DNA from: Sanderia malayensis
Lineage: Eukaryota > Cnidaria > Scyphozoa > Semaeostomeae > Pelagiidae
Reading direction: 5' to 3'
Assembly (NCBI GenBank): GCA_013076295.1
Contig: RQOL01000876.1
Location: 5,332,001-5,396,000 of the forward strand
DNA length: 64,000 nt
Part shown: positions 43,223 to 55,087 of the stretch, piece by piece
Position numbering within the stretch: position 1 is the stretch's first letter
How the letters are laid out: every line of letters begins with the position of its first letter
The notes under the pieces: generated by a model
What the model was told of the DNA's origin: nothing
Databases searched by the model: none
Seen by the model: only the letters and a program-made list of their open reading frames with translations
Position numbers and translations under genes: made by a program

Positions 43223-43566
43223 TTAGACTACCAGAATTTCCGACTTCGGATATAGAAGGTGAGTAAATTATTACTTTCTTTCTCTTTGACTTTACTAACG
43301 CATTTTCATAATATTCCATCTGATATATTTGTGTTTTGAATGACCTTGTGTGCATCATCCACCTCGCAAAGGAAACATTTTCCATATCTGATCAGAAAGA
43401 GGGAGGGAGTGTGATGGGCATGATTTATTTGAATAATATGCGTATATAAATAATTCAGCACGTTTCTTCTTGTTTGTCTTTATTAGCATAGTATCACCTG
43501 GTGATGAATTATCTCATATAAAACTAGACCTCTCGTTTCGCCCAGCACAGAAAAGACCAAGAGAAA
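43122..43566 (+). CDS. Candidate two-exon coding fragment, weak
   Basis: Two open segments, 43122-43258 and 43492-43566, each have an AG before and a GT(G/A)AGT donor after, and they join in phase. The translation is proline-rich (KKVELCPPAPGVPGE, then LRLPEFPTSDIE). No family is recognised. The first segment overlaps the right arm of an inverted-end element, and open frames of these lengths are not rare by chance. I give it low weight. Confidence 0.15.
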
Positions 43567-46440
43567 GTAAGTGTATCTTTTTTATTAGTTTGACTATGAA
43601 TTTCTATTTTTTCACGATTTCTCAGTTGGATCTCGACAACTAGTGTGTTCTTAGATTGTATTTCGAAGATTTTGCAGTTTCTCCGGTTTTTAACCGATCA
43701 GTTTGGGCATATCATGTCAGTAGGGTTGTTTAATCCGCCATATAACTGGGAACCTATTTGTTGGAAACGGCTAATTCTTCTCGGTTTTTTTACTGATTTG
43801 GCTAATCCATGGCTTGTGTGTTGATGGAGAATCTCTGAAAACTTGAATTTCGAGTTGATAAGTCTTGCAAAGCTGCAGATTCTCTCACTTTTGCGAAAAT
43901 ACCCAAAACAACACTTTTTCGACCTTTCCGAAGTTTGCTGAACAATAAGAGAGGCCATAAATATGTTTAAGAGAAAGCTTATATAGTTTGTTTGCTTTCT
44001 TGTCCCTTTGTTAACACTTTACTTGGCTATTTAGCCGGTCTAAACGTTGGTTTGTGCACGTCATTTCAAAATATCGTTAATTAATTTGTTTTATCCTAGC
44101 TTACACATTCTAATTTATCATCTTGAATAGAGAAGATTGTTTTACCGTGAAATATTGATGAGTTTTGAATTGTACCCGTTCGTTTGTGTCTGAACAAAAA
44201 CACATCTTTGCGAGCTTCCGTCAAAAATGTGCACTCGTTGCAAACTATTTGGTTGTAGCTTTACGAGTCGTTATTTCTAGGACATTTCTAGCCATGTTAA
44301 AGACATATATGTGTATTTACACATGCTAAGGATCTACAAATATTTTTCATTTTCTGTGCAAGACCTATTAATCACTTGCTGTGGACAACAGATTTTTTAA
44401 TTGGTAAGAGTTTGAAGTAATATTTCTTGGCATAGATAATAAATCAAATTTCCCATTTAATAGTCTAAATGTATTTGATTTCTCGAATTGCTTCATGACG
44501 CACAATTTCCCTCGGTGTAGCAATTTCACAATATAACAAAGTCGTTTTTGTATGTTTTGTCAAGATTCTTGGTTCTACATTATATATGTAGACTCTTTAT
44601 CTTACTGCATCTTTTTCTTATTTGGTAAAACTCTTCCCTTAAATAATATAGCTATGGCCGTCTTTTTAAGCGTTTTGCTATGACAAATATTATTTATATT
44701 CACTGAATGCTTTTTGTGAAAAAGCAATAACCCACAATAGCTAAACGGGAATCAATCGTTCACTCAAACAAATGCTAAATATAGATCATCACTATAATAC
44801 TAAAACCTGCTAGCAAGAGAAAATATATTCCATGGTCTGCCTCATGTTTTACAAACAGATCTTCTGGTCAATTCTTTGCTGTCTATGTAGTTTTTTTATT
44901 GATGGCGAGGGTTTTTTTTAATCCTTGTGTTACGCAAAACCTTTCGCCTGTGTGACCATGCACTATAATTTTTTGCTACACAAATAGACTTTCCTTTGTT
45001 TAACGCCAGTGAAAACTATTGGTTGTATATTTTTCAGCGGATAGCTATTATTTTGACAAGCAAATTAACAGCAAACATGGAGAACCATTTAGCGGATACT
45101 TTAGCTCTGAAAACACTTTAAAATAGCTTGTGTTTATTTGCTCGATGCACGTTGCATGTGACGAACATGTGCGGAAATCAGTTTACTTGTACACCACTTT
45201 TGTTTTATTTCTTTCACGGAGTGGGATATACTTTACGCTTTGCTACCAACACAGACAGTCAATTGCCGTGTTGAATGAATTTGAGTCTGACTCACGTACG
45301 GTCTTTTGGAGGTTTGATCGTGTTTTTTTTAACTTCTTTTGTGGTCCGTGCTTCATTTATGTTTCATGATAGAAGAGCGATTTCTTTTTACCATTCACGG
45401 TGGAGTATATTGAGCCAATGTCATGGGGGATATTTTTGTCATAATTGTATTTGTACACAAGTCTGTGAGCCTCAATGATCAATTGGGAGTTCGTGTATTT
45501 TACTATCCGTGCGGTTCGTCCACCGCGTCCCTCATCGTGTCATTATCGTGTGTTGTGTTCGAGTTGAAAGTTAAGTGTGTTTTAGCTTCCGTGAGCCTTT
45601 ATTGGCAATCGGTTGTTTTAATTTGAAAGCGATAAGACGTTTGCCAAGGAAGTTATACACGTTGTTTTGATGCTATTCTGCATCTCTATCCGACATAACA
45701 AAAGCCGATTGGCCAACCGTATTATCACTGCTGACGCTAATAAATCTTTGATTCTGTTTGATGCGGTTCTTATGCGCCACAATAGGCACTTATGCTACCT
45801 GGTTTTGATTGTAGAGCAATTCAACGTTTTCCAAAGGAAATTGTATACGTGAAAACAAGATTTTATCTTGGTGAAAATAGTGGTAAATACTTTTCTTAGC
45901 TCTAAGTGTTGTAAATAGGCCCCTGATAGAGATATTTTTATTTCAATGTCAGATCGTCGAAGCAATCTGCAGAATGTAGGAACTTCATTCGATAACATCA
46001 TCAATGTATCATGCAATGATCGTGACATGTATGCAACGATGTTGTATTCACATGCATATCAAGTATACATGCACAATGCATTGCAATTGCAATAGTTTAA
46101 GGGCCGGTGCAGGCAGGCGAATTTTTGACTTCAGAAGAGAGATTTTTGTTGCTGGGAACAAAAATAGTAGATCCATATGCCGAGTTTTTTCGCTTGCATT
46201 TTTATGACCAGTGACAGATTTTCAATCTGGGATGCTGGGTGTTTTTCTCGCTGCCGGCGACCAAAGACGAAAAACGCGTTGCGTGCGGACTTTTTGAAGC
46301 GCGTTGTCTTCTGTGACAAGATTAGACGCAGACTGAACCAAAGCGAAAATGGCAAGGACATTCTCATGGCGTAAACTGTGCCTAAAAGTCCGCTTTAAAT
46401 TGGCCTATCGTTTTTCCATTGCCAGCTGCTGTGATAAATT

Positions 46441-46580
46441 CAGTGCCGGGTAACTTCTTAAAGAGCCGGATAACTTCTTAAAGAGCCGGATAACTTCTTA
46501 TGGAGCCGGATAACTTCTTAAGGAGCCGAATAATTGCTTAGGAAGCCGGATAATTGCTTAGGAAGCCGGATAACTACTTA
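46441..46580. repeat. 20-bp tandem repeat, 7 copies
   Basis: The unit AAGAGCCGGATAACTTCTTA is repeated with an exact 20-bp period. Later copies vary to GGAAGCCGGATAATTGCTTA, so the array has two sub-types, three or four copies of one followed by the other. It is intergenic. Confidence 0.9.
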
Positions 46581-47576
46581 GGAATAGGGTACAGTTTTTA
46601 ATATAGCTAGACTTTCAGATGTTGGTAAAATTTCCTATTTGCCCCTTCCCCGTCAATAATTTTTTTGGCAAACCCGGTGTAACACCCAACAGACCTACTT
46701 CATCTATGGCGTCTTTTTCTTAAAGTTATTCATGCTAAGAGTGCTACAGAATTTAGTTTTCCCACACTCGTCGTTTCAACATTGTATGCCGACATTAAGA
46801 CATTCAAAATGGCTTGTGCGCCTGCGCGCGCGCGCGTCAACAATCACCTGTGCGCATGCTTATTTTCTGAAGATTATAATTTGCAACAAAGCACGAAATC
46901 TTTCGTCAATCAGAGATGATAAGAGATCTAGTTGGCTATCACACAGAGCTCTACTCATCTCGACCAGTGCACACTGATTGGTTGTTGGTGTAAATGCATT
47001 GTAGAATCGTGCAGGTTGTATTGTCAATATCAATGTTTTTGAAAGCGTGTTCCTGCTATTTTGTCCTATTCAATTTGGACGTGTGCAATTGAACCGCTGC
47101 GACTGCTATTTCCACTGCAAATCAGCGCAACCGTGAAAGAAAGGTGTTCTACGTATACATACACTCCTGCAGGTCCAAAGGAGTTCTTTTGTACAACAAT
47201 ACGACCATACACTGGATAAATAACACATAAAAGATTCATAATCTACATCGGGCTTAGCATGGAAAACTTCACTTGATCATGATAACTGTTTGCTTATCTT
47301 TTTGTGACTGCATTGCATGTTTCGACGCCCTTATACGCTTTCTCCTACATTCGTGAATGCGTGAGCCACACAGTTCACAGCGATCCGAACTTTTCTCTGT
47401 TCATACACACATATATAATGTACGCAATGCACTGATTATGTGCTGAAATTTGTACTTCAAAGTCAAATCATCGTTTGTCGGGCAAACTTCGTTATAGTCA
47501 GAGAAAGTCAGAGTATATACAATCAGTTTTGGTCACCTGTTTGGAATTGTGTCCAACATTTTGCCTATTTTTTCAG

Positions 47577-47674
47577 ATATTTCGTCAATAGTATTGAACA
47601 AGCTCCTGTCAAGTTGGACGCAATTTCTTATCAATTCGAAGGGGATATCTGCCGACGTGAAATATAAACTGCTG
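47577..47674 (+). CDS. Candidate single exon, weak
   Basis: A 98-nt open segment lies between a TTTTTTCAG acceptor and a CTG|GTAAGT donor. Read in one frame it gives SSIVLNKLLSSWTQFLINSK. It has no recognised family and no partner exon, and could be chance. Confidence 0.12.
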
Positions 47675-50264
47675 GTAAGTAGCTACAATCTTATCGTTTC
47701 TGGTTTGCTTGAAAATCAATTATTTCAATCATATCAGCGTAACCGTATATATCCACTCGAATTGATCTTGTGTTCGCTCAACCTGGAAAGAAACATTTGC
47801 AATAACAACAAATCCGACTGGCAAAAACTTCCGCCGTGAAAGCGGTTTAAAAAGATTATATATAATACAAGATTCGGTAAATTTTAAATGTACCGAATTT
47901 TGCGATATGAATAAGCCGAGGATCCCTCCTCGTTGCTCGTGGATAAACCCCTATCCCAAAAACAAACGGAAAGAAAGAGGCTCTGCGGTTGTAAAATAAA
48001 GATTTGCTTCGTATGCTTAGCTGTTATAAAGCGGCCATTGAGTTGATCAACTTAAGTCAAGACCTTTGCGTTCCATTACTTACTATGGACATATCATTTA
48101 TTGATAAAATATACTTGGCTAATGGCAAGGAAAATTGTTGTAATTGGCAGCACAAACTTTAATGATCTTCTGCGCAAATGCAGCTTGTTTTTCATTCAAT
48201 CTTCTCATAGCCCATCTGCGTTGGAATCGCGTGCACTGTGCGATTTTCTGGCAAAGTGGTTAAACTTCAAAACATATTTGAATTTTCTATGTTGTTCTTG
48301 ATACGCACTTCTTTATTTTTTGAAATAAATTGTTTATGAGAAATTCAATACTCGGACTTGTGAAAACACAAGAAAATTTCACTACTGGCTTGAATTCAGG
48401 TGTCGACTGCGTTTGATGTCCGTTAAGTAATAAAGATGAGTTAATTTTAGTCTTGCTGCAAAAGGAAAATTCCCCACAGCAGCCCTATAACAACAACAAC
48501 AACAACAAAATGATAAAATGAACTGTCCCATACAGTGAACTCCATATAAAAAGTCTTCTTATATAGAGTTCATTGGTCCTCTATCACTTTGGCCTAGCCC
48601 CCCACACGTTGATATCACTGTCAGCTTTTTTATTATCATCTGTCAGCTTATAACATGTATTCCTGGCAGAAGAATAACGTGGTGTACGGGAATATCTTCA
48701 TGCTGCTATGATTATTATCAGTATGTTTGCGTTGAAAAAAGCCTTTGCTTTCATTCATATCTTAATCGGGAAATTAAAATCAGGATAGCAATAAACAATC
48801 ATGTGCAGTACGCATTGAGTTTGAGATGCTATTAATAAAAATTTTGCATTGTTTATGGTATACATGTCACAGCAGCCATTTACGTGCATTCCGTCCAATA
48901 TCGTTTATGTTATCTTGCTTAGTCCAAGTCCCAGTTGTTCTGTTGGATTATAGATTCTTACTTTCTTTGAATAGTAATAGTACACTACTTTTTTGTTTGT
49001 TGTGGACATGCCTAGGGCCAGGGCGCACTATCCTCTGGATTAACTTTGTCAAACCCGATATTCCCACACTAATTAGAAGGTGTTTTTCATGTTCTACAAA
49101 CGTGATCCAATTATCGCTTGGAGGACAACATTTCAGGGTATGTTGATTATCAGTAGCACGTCATCGAACCGAACTGTCAATACTTGACAGCGTACACAAA
49201 ACAGCACACTCTTTTATCTATTTTGGAATTGCTTGTTTTGAATATTTGAATATTGAGAATTTCCAACATTTATTTTATACGCGTAACGATGAAAAAAAAA
49301 ATGAAAACCAAACTGAGAGAAATCTAGATACTTGGCACTAGCCACAGCCACTGAATTTCGGAACTCTAAAAATACGTTCAAATGTATACTGCCTGGGCTG
49401 TGACAAAAAATGCAGCAACCAGTCCAGCAAAGTGTGATAACAGTTTCAACTGTGCAAGAAAAAGTTGCTAAAAGTAAAAAGGCTAAAACTACAGAATATA
49501 AATTGCACTGTGGGAGAAACAAACCATTTATTATAACTTTGAGTTGAGTAAAAACAACTCGTTTACAACGCTCATTCTCAAGAATTTTAGTCGCGTGCTT
49601 GCTATGGATGTGCTTCATTGTATTTTCAAGGTGTTAATAAATGATAGAGCCAGATCTGCCTGATCATGCTGGTTTATCAGAGATTTTCCAGTGAAAGTGC
49701 AGCCCTGGGGCTGCGCGACGGAACCTTTGAAGATTTTCCATCACGCCCCCTTTGTCGAGAATTCATTTTTCACCGGGCGCATCTGCATCAATTAACTTAT
49801 TAGTGCGGCCCTTCTGTGAGATGTCAACGTACATCAACTTTATCGAGTTTTTCAGTGTGGTGCGCCCTCCCCCCTATTCTGTTTAACAATCGCACTGTTG
49901 ATATGTGATTCTTCTCGAAACTAACCAGCAATTGTCTCGACACTTTGAGCAAGCTGCTTGACGTTTATGCGAAGAAAGACGGAACTGTTCTTTCACGCTA
50001 TCACACCAGTCTTGAGTTTTGTTTTGATTCGAGAAGAATAGAGAACAGTACAGTTTCGATGAATGGTTGCATGCTTTTCGCAAGACTCACTTTATGCATG
50101 AACTCTAGATGTAGAGTGCAGAAAGGTTTAAGTTACTTTTGGTATTAAAGCAAAAATGGAAATATTTGAATCAAAAGTGAGAGAATTTTGTACTAGGCCT
50201 TGAGCAGGGAAAAGGTGGATGTATGTATGAATATTTTTAATTTTTTTGAATTACTTTTTTTTTA

Positions 50265-50640
50265 TTTATAAGAAACCGTTTTATAAGAAACTCACTGGTA
50301 AAAGGCCAAACAATTTAAGAAACTTCCACTGGTAAATGAAAAATCGCTAAGAAACTTTTCAATTTTTTACTCTTGTTTGAAATACGGAAGATAGCCACTG
50401 TGCATGGTAATATCAATATCAATTGAGTAGATATTATGCTTGTTGATTAATGTTTGATAAACAACGATATGAAATCGATTTTCCAGCCTAACCCTACTTG
50501 TCCCTTGTTTTCCGAGGTTTTTGATTCTATGCGTGCTTTTTTCAAATATCAAATTAAAAAACTTTTAAGAGACCTTTACTGGTAAAATGTGTCCAAAAAT
50601 GCCCTAAAATTAAGGAACTTTCACGGGTGAAGCTTTAGCC
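50265..50640. repeat. Degenerate AAGAAACTT(T/C)CACTGGTAAA repeats
   Basis: At least four variants of the motif occur (50272, 50316, 50347, 50567 regions), with related copies at 52050 and 40540 in the window. They are probably fragments of one dispersed repeat. Confidence 0.45.
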
Positions 50641-51254
50641 AGGTTTTTTATAAAATAAAAAAGTATGCAGTGAAGCTTCCATCAACCGATACCTATGTAC
50701 ATACAACGACAAACCTTAATTTCTTTGTAAAAAAAAGCCTCTATTCAACGGACGCCTTTCTATAACGGACAGCAGACAACCTTTTCTGCCCAGACAAGAC
50801 ATTTTTTGAAAAAAAAGAAAAGCTTCCTTATACCAAACAGTGAATGTTTTGTCTCAAATAACATGATCACAACTGAAATAACATTTTATCGAATTTCATT
50901 GCGTAAAGGAAAATGTTCTCTTCCTCCAACTTGCTAAATGAACATTTCAACGGTATACTGCCTCTGCATTTACGATATATGTATGCTGAAATATACTCAT
51001 CATCGGGGAGGTGAACAGAAGTCACTGGAAATTGTTTCTCGGAAAAGCCAAACCACCTGCCCTTTTCTTGTGGCTTCCCTCTATGTAAACCTGCAAGATA
51101 ATTGATTGTATACACACTTGCCAATCAATTGATTAGTTTTCATTTGGATTACACCTCAGATGTTTTCATTTACTCTTTGTTCATCTCACTCAATGTCCAA
51201 TTTTAATGTACACTTTAATAAAAACAAGGGCGCCTTTCGGAATTTCTTTCAACT

Positions 51255-51720
51255 TACCGTATTTCCTCTAATTAGCGCCCACCCTCTTTTAACACCCTCA
51301 ACCTCAGGTTTTAACCACCAGCTCCAATAAGCGCCCACTCTAAAATCAAAAAGTGTGAAATAAGTGCCCCCCTCTATTAACCGCCCAGAGTTAATAGAAT
51401 CCTTACATTTTCACTGTTTGGCTCAAATAATAACGTAGAAAATCTTTCAGGGCTGGAAAAACACTTTCATTGCGTCGTGAGCGTTTGGAAAATGCAATGC
51501 AGTCAAGATCAGCAGTTGGAGTTGATCTTGACTGCTTGATATTGAATAACATTTGGAACTATATAAGATTATTCTTTTGTTTTTGAGGTTGTTTGATTTT
51601 AAAATTTCAGGATTGTGAAATAATCGCCCCCTCTAATAAGCGCCTTCCTCTAATAAGCGCCCACCCAATTTCGCAATATATTTACTAAACGCCTGGGCGC
51701 TTATTAGAGAAAATACGGCA
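51255..51720. repeat. TACCGT...ACGG element, copy 5
   Basis: It starts TACCGTATTTCCTCTAATTA (then GCGCCCACCC) and ends GGGCGCTTATTAGAGAAAAT, then ACGGCA, with one base changed in the terminal ACGGTA. Internal repeats of CCTCTAATAAGCGCCC. It is a third sequence subfamily (GCGCCC instead of GCCCCC). Confidence 0.7.
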
Positions 51721-54700
51721 ATCATAGTGATACTCGTGGCAATACATAGCTTTCTTTACACTTAATAAGAGGGCGTTTTCCTTCTTTTGGCGTTGTTATT
51801 AACGAGGGTTGCAGAATTTATTTGAAAGAGGACATTTGTTTGTAAGCCCACTGCGCGTTAGTTGAGATATTCCCTTTCAACTCATTATAATGTTCGAAAA
51901 CATTCGACACCAACAGTGTGGTGGTTGCATCGTGTGTGGGAGAAAGGGTATGGATGTACTGATTTGCATCTGTTAAATTCCCATGTTTTCATGAAGAGCT
52001 GTGTCATGTTAAGTTTGATCAATTTGCGTCAAATGCGCGCTTTTTTCACAAGGAACCGCTTTATAAGGAACCTACATCTGGTTGGGATGTGATTCAATCA
52101 AAGAACGAAGGACCCAAGTTAGTTGACCCGTGCTAGCAATAAAATACAATTCAACTAAACTGGTTGAAAATATACTTCCTTCCAGTATATGTTACATGCA
52201 AAGAAAGGACAATTTGTGTTGCTCACTCCAGAAAGTGATCGCATTCACAGTTTCTGGTCACACGCACAGTTTCCTGACCATCGTACAAACACATTTGATT
52301 ATTATCGGATAAAATCAAACATTTATTTATAGGTTGGGCATATGATGCACGCTTTTATATCCTGGGTACAACTTTAAGGAACAGTTCACTTTTGAATATT
52401 TCTATCACTGCATATAATTGACTGAGAACTAAGCCTGTTCCATTCATTTGCAGTCAAATCTCACATAAAATGTGTACTGCATGCACTGTCTGGGTTTGCT
52501 TACATGAAAACGCCCCTGTGTAGCTATATAGTCATAGCACCCGTAAGAAGTATATAAAAGGAGAATTTTAGGGGATTAAATGTTTAGTTAAGGAACGTAT
52601 TAAGGAGCGTTTGGAACTGCAATTTGATCAAAAGAAGTCAAAAGAGAAGGAATTTTAGGAACTAGACCTTGAGGTAGGCTTCTTTTTTTAAAAAGGCATA
52701 TTTTGCGTGTACTTTACAAATATAGCCGGTTGAGATATGACTATCTGTTATAAATAGGAGAATCAAATAATCAGGGAATGGGAACATATATTTGTAGATA
52801 AGGTCGTCTTTTTGTTAATGCGGTCAGTTATCAGATCCCTACAACAAACGTAAGACATGCAGCGGTCCCAATCTCCCTTCCCCCGCAACCCTGTTCTCTA
52901 TTGGCTGTCTTGAGATGTCTGTGTGTGACACGTTTGAATTTTGCAGTCAAAATTGTCAGGTCTTTAATGCAAAAATAATTTATAGAGGCTTGCTATGTGT
53001 GATAGGAAAGGTCTGACCACAGAGGTTTTTCGTTGAGACCACTGTGATGTCTAAATTTAAAGGTCGAAATGGTCAGGTTTTTGTACAGGGACCGAAGTAT
53101 AATCACATCTTATTCTTGAGGTCTAAATAGTCGTGTTTAAGCTCAGAGGCCTTTCATGATAAAGCTTGCTTTTGCTCAACAAAGTACCAAATATAATTTT
53201 TCTAATTAAGCAGGTTATATTGCATTGACAATATGCATTGCATCTTCAAATCCTACATCTCACCTTTAAGTAACAAGGGCGAGTTTTTATAAGTACCCAT
53301 AATCCTCTAGTGTCATTTTACGTATTTGCAATTCGAACGGATTTGTTTCCACCAGCTTTTGTGGCAATACTGAGATTTGTAGTTATTTCTACCATGGTCG
53401 TGAATTAATCCTCGGGATGGTAAGAAACACTAGCTTATTCGGTGGCTGTATTTGATTGTGTTTTGCTCACATATTTATTGTTTGTCGAACATTTAATGCG
53501 CTGAATAAAACAGAGTTAGGCTTAACTGGTTTAATGCCCTAGGATAAAGAATTATTTGTGTTGTCCTAACTCGCCGACTTTTCAGATTTGCTTTCAGTTT
53601 CAAAAATATTGAATATTGTACATGAGTAATTTTAACTCAAGCGTTCCACCTGTTTATTCTTCAAATTGATTGTTCAGGATAAATATTTCATATAGTTGCA
53701 TTTTTCCCTATCAATGAAAACTGCATTATTAGTTTCATAAATCGGTTATGCTACTAAAGAAATTATCGTCAGGCGAGATCAATTTAATAAAAGGATACTT
53801 GTACGATAATTGATAAATGTCTCTTATACATCCTGTGTTTGAATGAAAAAGAGACTACACATTTATATCTTTGTTCAAACATTACAGGTCCTTGTGAGTG
53901 CACAAAGAAATAGTAGGAATTAAAATAATAAATCGAAGTTTTATGGAAAGCTTAACTGCAGTTATTGAAACAGCTTTCAGCTACTACAACAATCCTTAAT
54001 TCAGAGCCACAATAGGAATCTTTATGTCTTATATGGATATATAAAATCACAGTTCCTCTGCAGAGCTAAAACCAATTACTGCTGTCAAGCAATTGTTCTG
54101 CTGTGTCGTGCATGACACGACAAGAAAAGCGATCAGCTTTAATCAAACAGGGACTTTTGGGATGAAACTATGTATCACACGTAATTGTCACGTAAAACGA
54201 TATTCACGCTTGATTTGTGTAGAATAAATTTGAGGGCTTTCGTGTATACTTTGTGTGACATAATATCTATCATATATCTTTCAGCTGCAAGATTCTTCGG
54301 TTGATAGATTGGAGTGACAGCGATAAGAGCCAAACACACAGCTATCCCTATCATTTAACGTGGATTTTATTTACCAAAGTGCGAGTTTCAAGGCGTGAAC
54401 CTTGTCAGATAACCTCGATTATTTGCAAACTTTGGCATCGAGAGTTGAAAGATGGGGATCCAAAAAGTGTTTCACACTACATATCATGGCGATCATTAAC
54501 ATCACCTCAAGATAATTTTAGTATTTCATCCGATATCATCATCTTGCCTGCTGAGTTGAGGGAATATTTTAGAAACAGCTTGGAAAAGTATACAATCGGC
54601 AATTTTCTAGAGCAAGCCCGTCCTCCGCAACTTCGCTTGACAATATAAGGCCCGTGTTTCTTTCATGAATACTTGAAATCACTGGACTGGTGTGTTCAGG

Positions 54701-55087
54701 TTTCTATCTCGAAGCTTCTCGGTTTTGGATGGTTTTTTAACAGGCTACAACGAGTTGGAACGTTTTGTCAGAAGGTTCTGGTCTCAAGCCGATCTCAAGC
54801 TGATACACACAAGGAAATTCAAACACGAAGCGAACAAGAAACAATATTGAATTAGAGACACTGCCACTACTGGGACGATTTCCATGGTAATAAAAAGTGG
54901 TGCACGGGGCAGTTTGGATTGAAATTGCCCAGTTGTCTTTGCTAAAACCATTCCCAGGTGGCCTGTTTTGCAAGTATTGAAGTGTGTAATTATCGCGTTT
55001 ACTTTTGGCTTAAGATCAACAACCAAACTTATTTACAATCATCATTCTTATCAACAAAACTTCATTACAATTATCATTATCATCAAC

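Larger units (their letters stand above)
42141..55087. other. 13-kb stretch without a supported gene
   Basis: No exon chain could be tied to a known protein on either strand. It contains the inverted-end element 42846-43222, a GAT-rich tract (42655-42722), a 20-bp tandem repeat (46441-46580), a CG-alternating run near 46826, an AAC tract near 48490, degenerate AAGAAACTTTCACTGGTAAA repeats (50265-50640) and a TACCGT element (51255-51720). Weak exon-like segments at 43122-43566 and 47577-47674 are listed separately. Part of the right side may be 5' UTR or regulatory DNA of the GPCR gene. Confidence 0.5.

Noticed and set aside
46441..46580. Short direct repeats considered as a CRISPR array
   Set aside because: The repeats are head to tail without unique spacers, and the window is animal DNA.
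54301..54648. 115-codon plus-strand frame upstream of the GPCR
   Set aside because: No recognised similarity and no link to the receptor frame. It may lie in the receptor's 5' region. Not strong enough to call.
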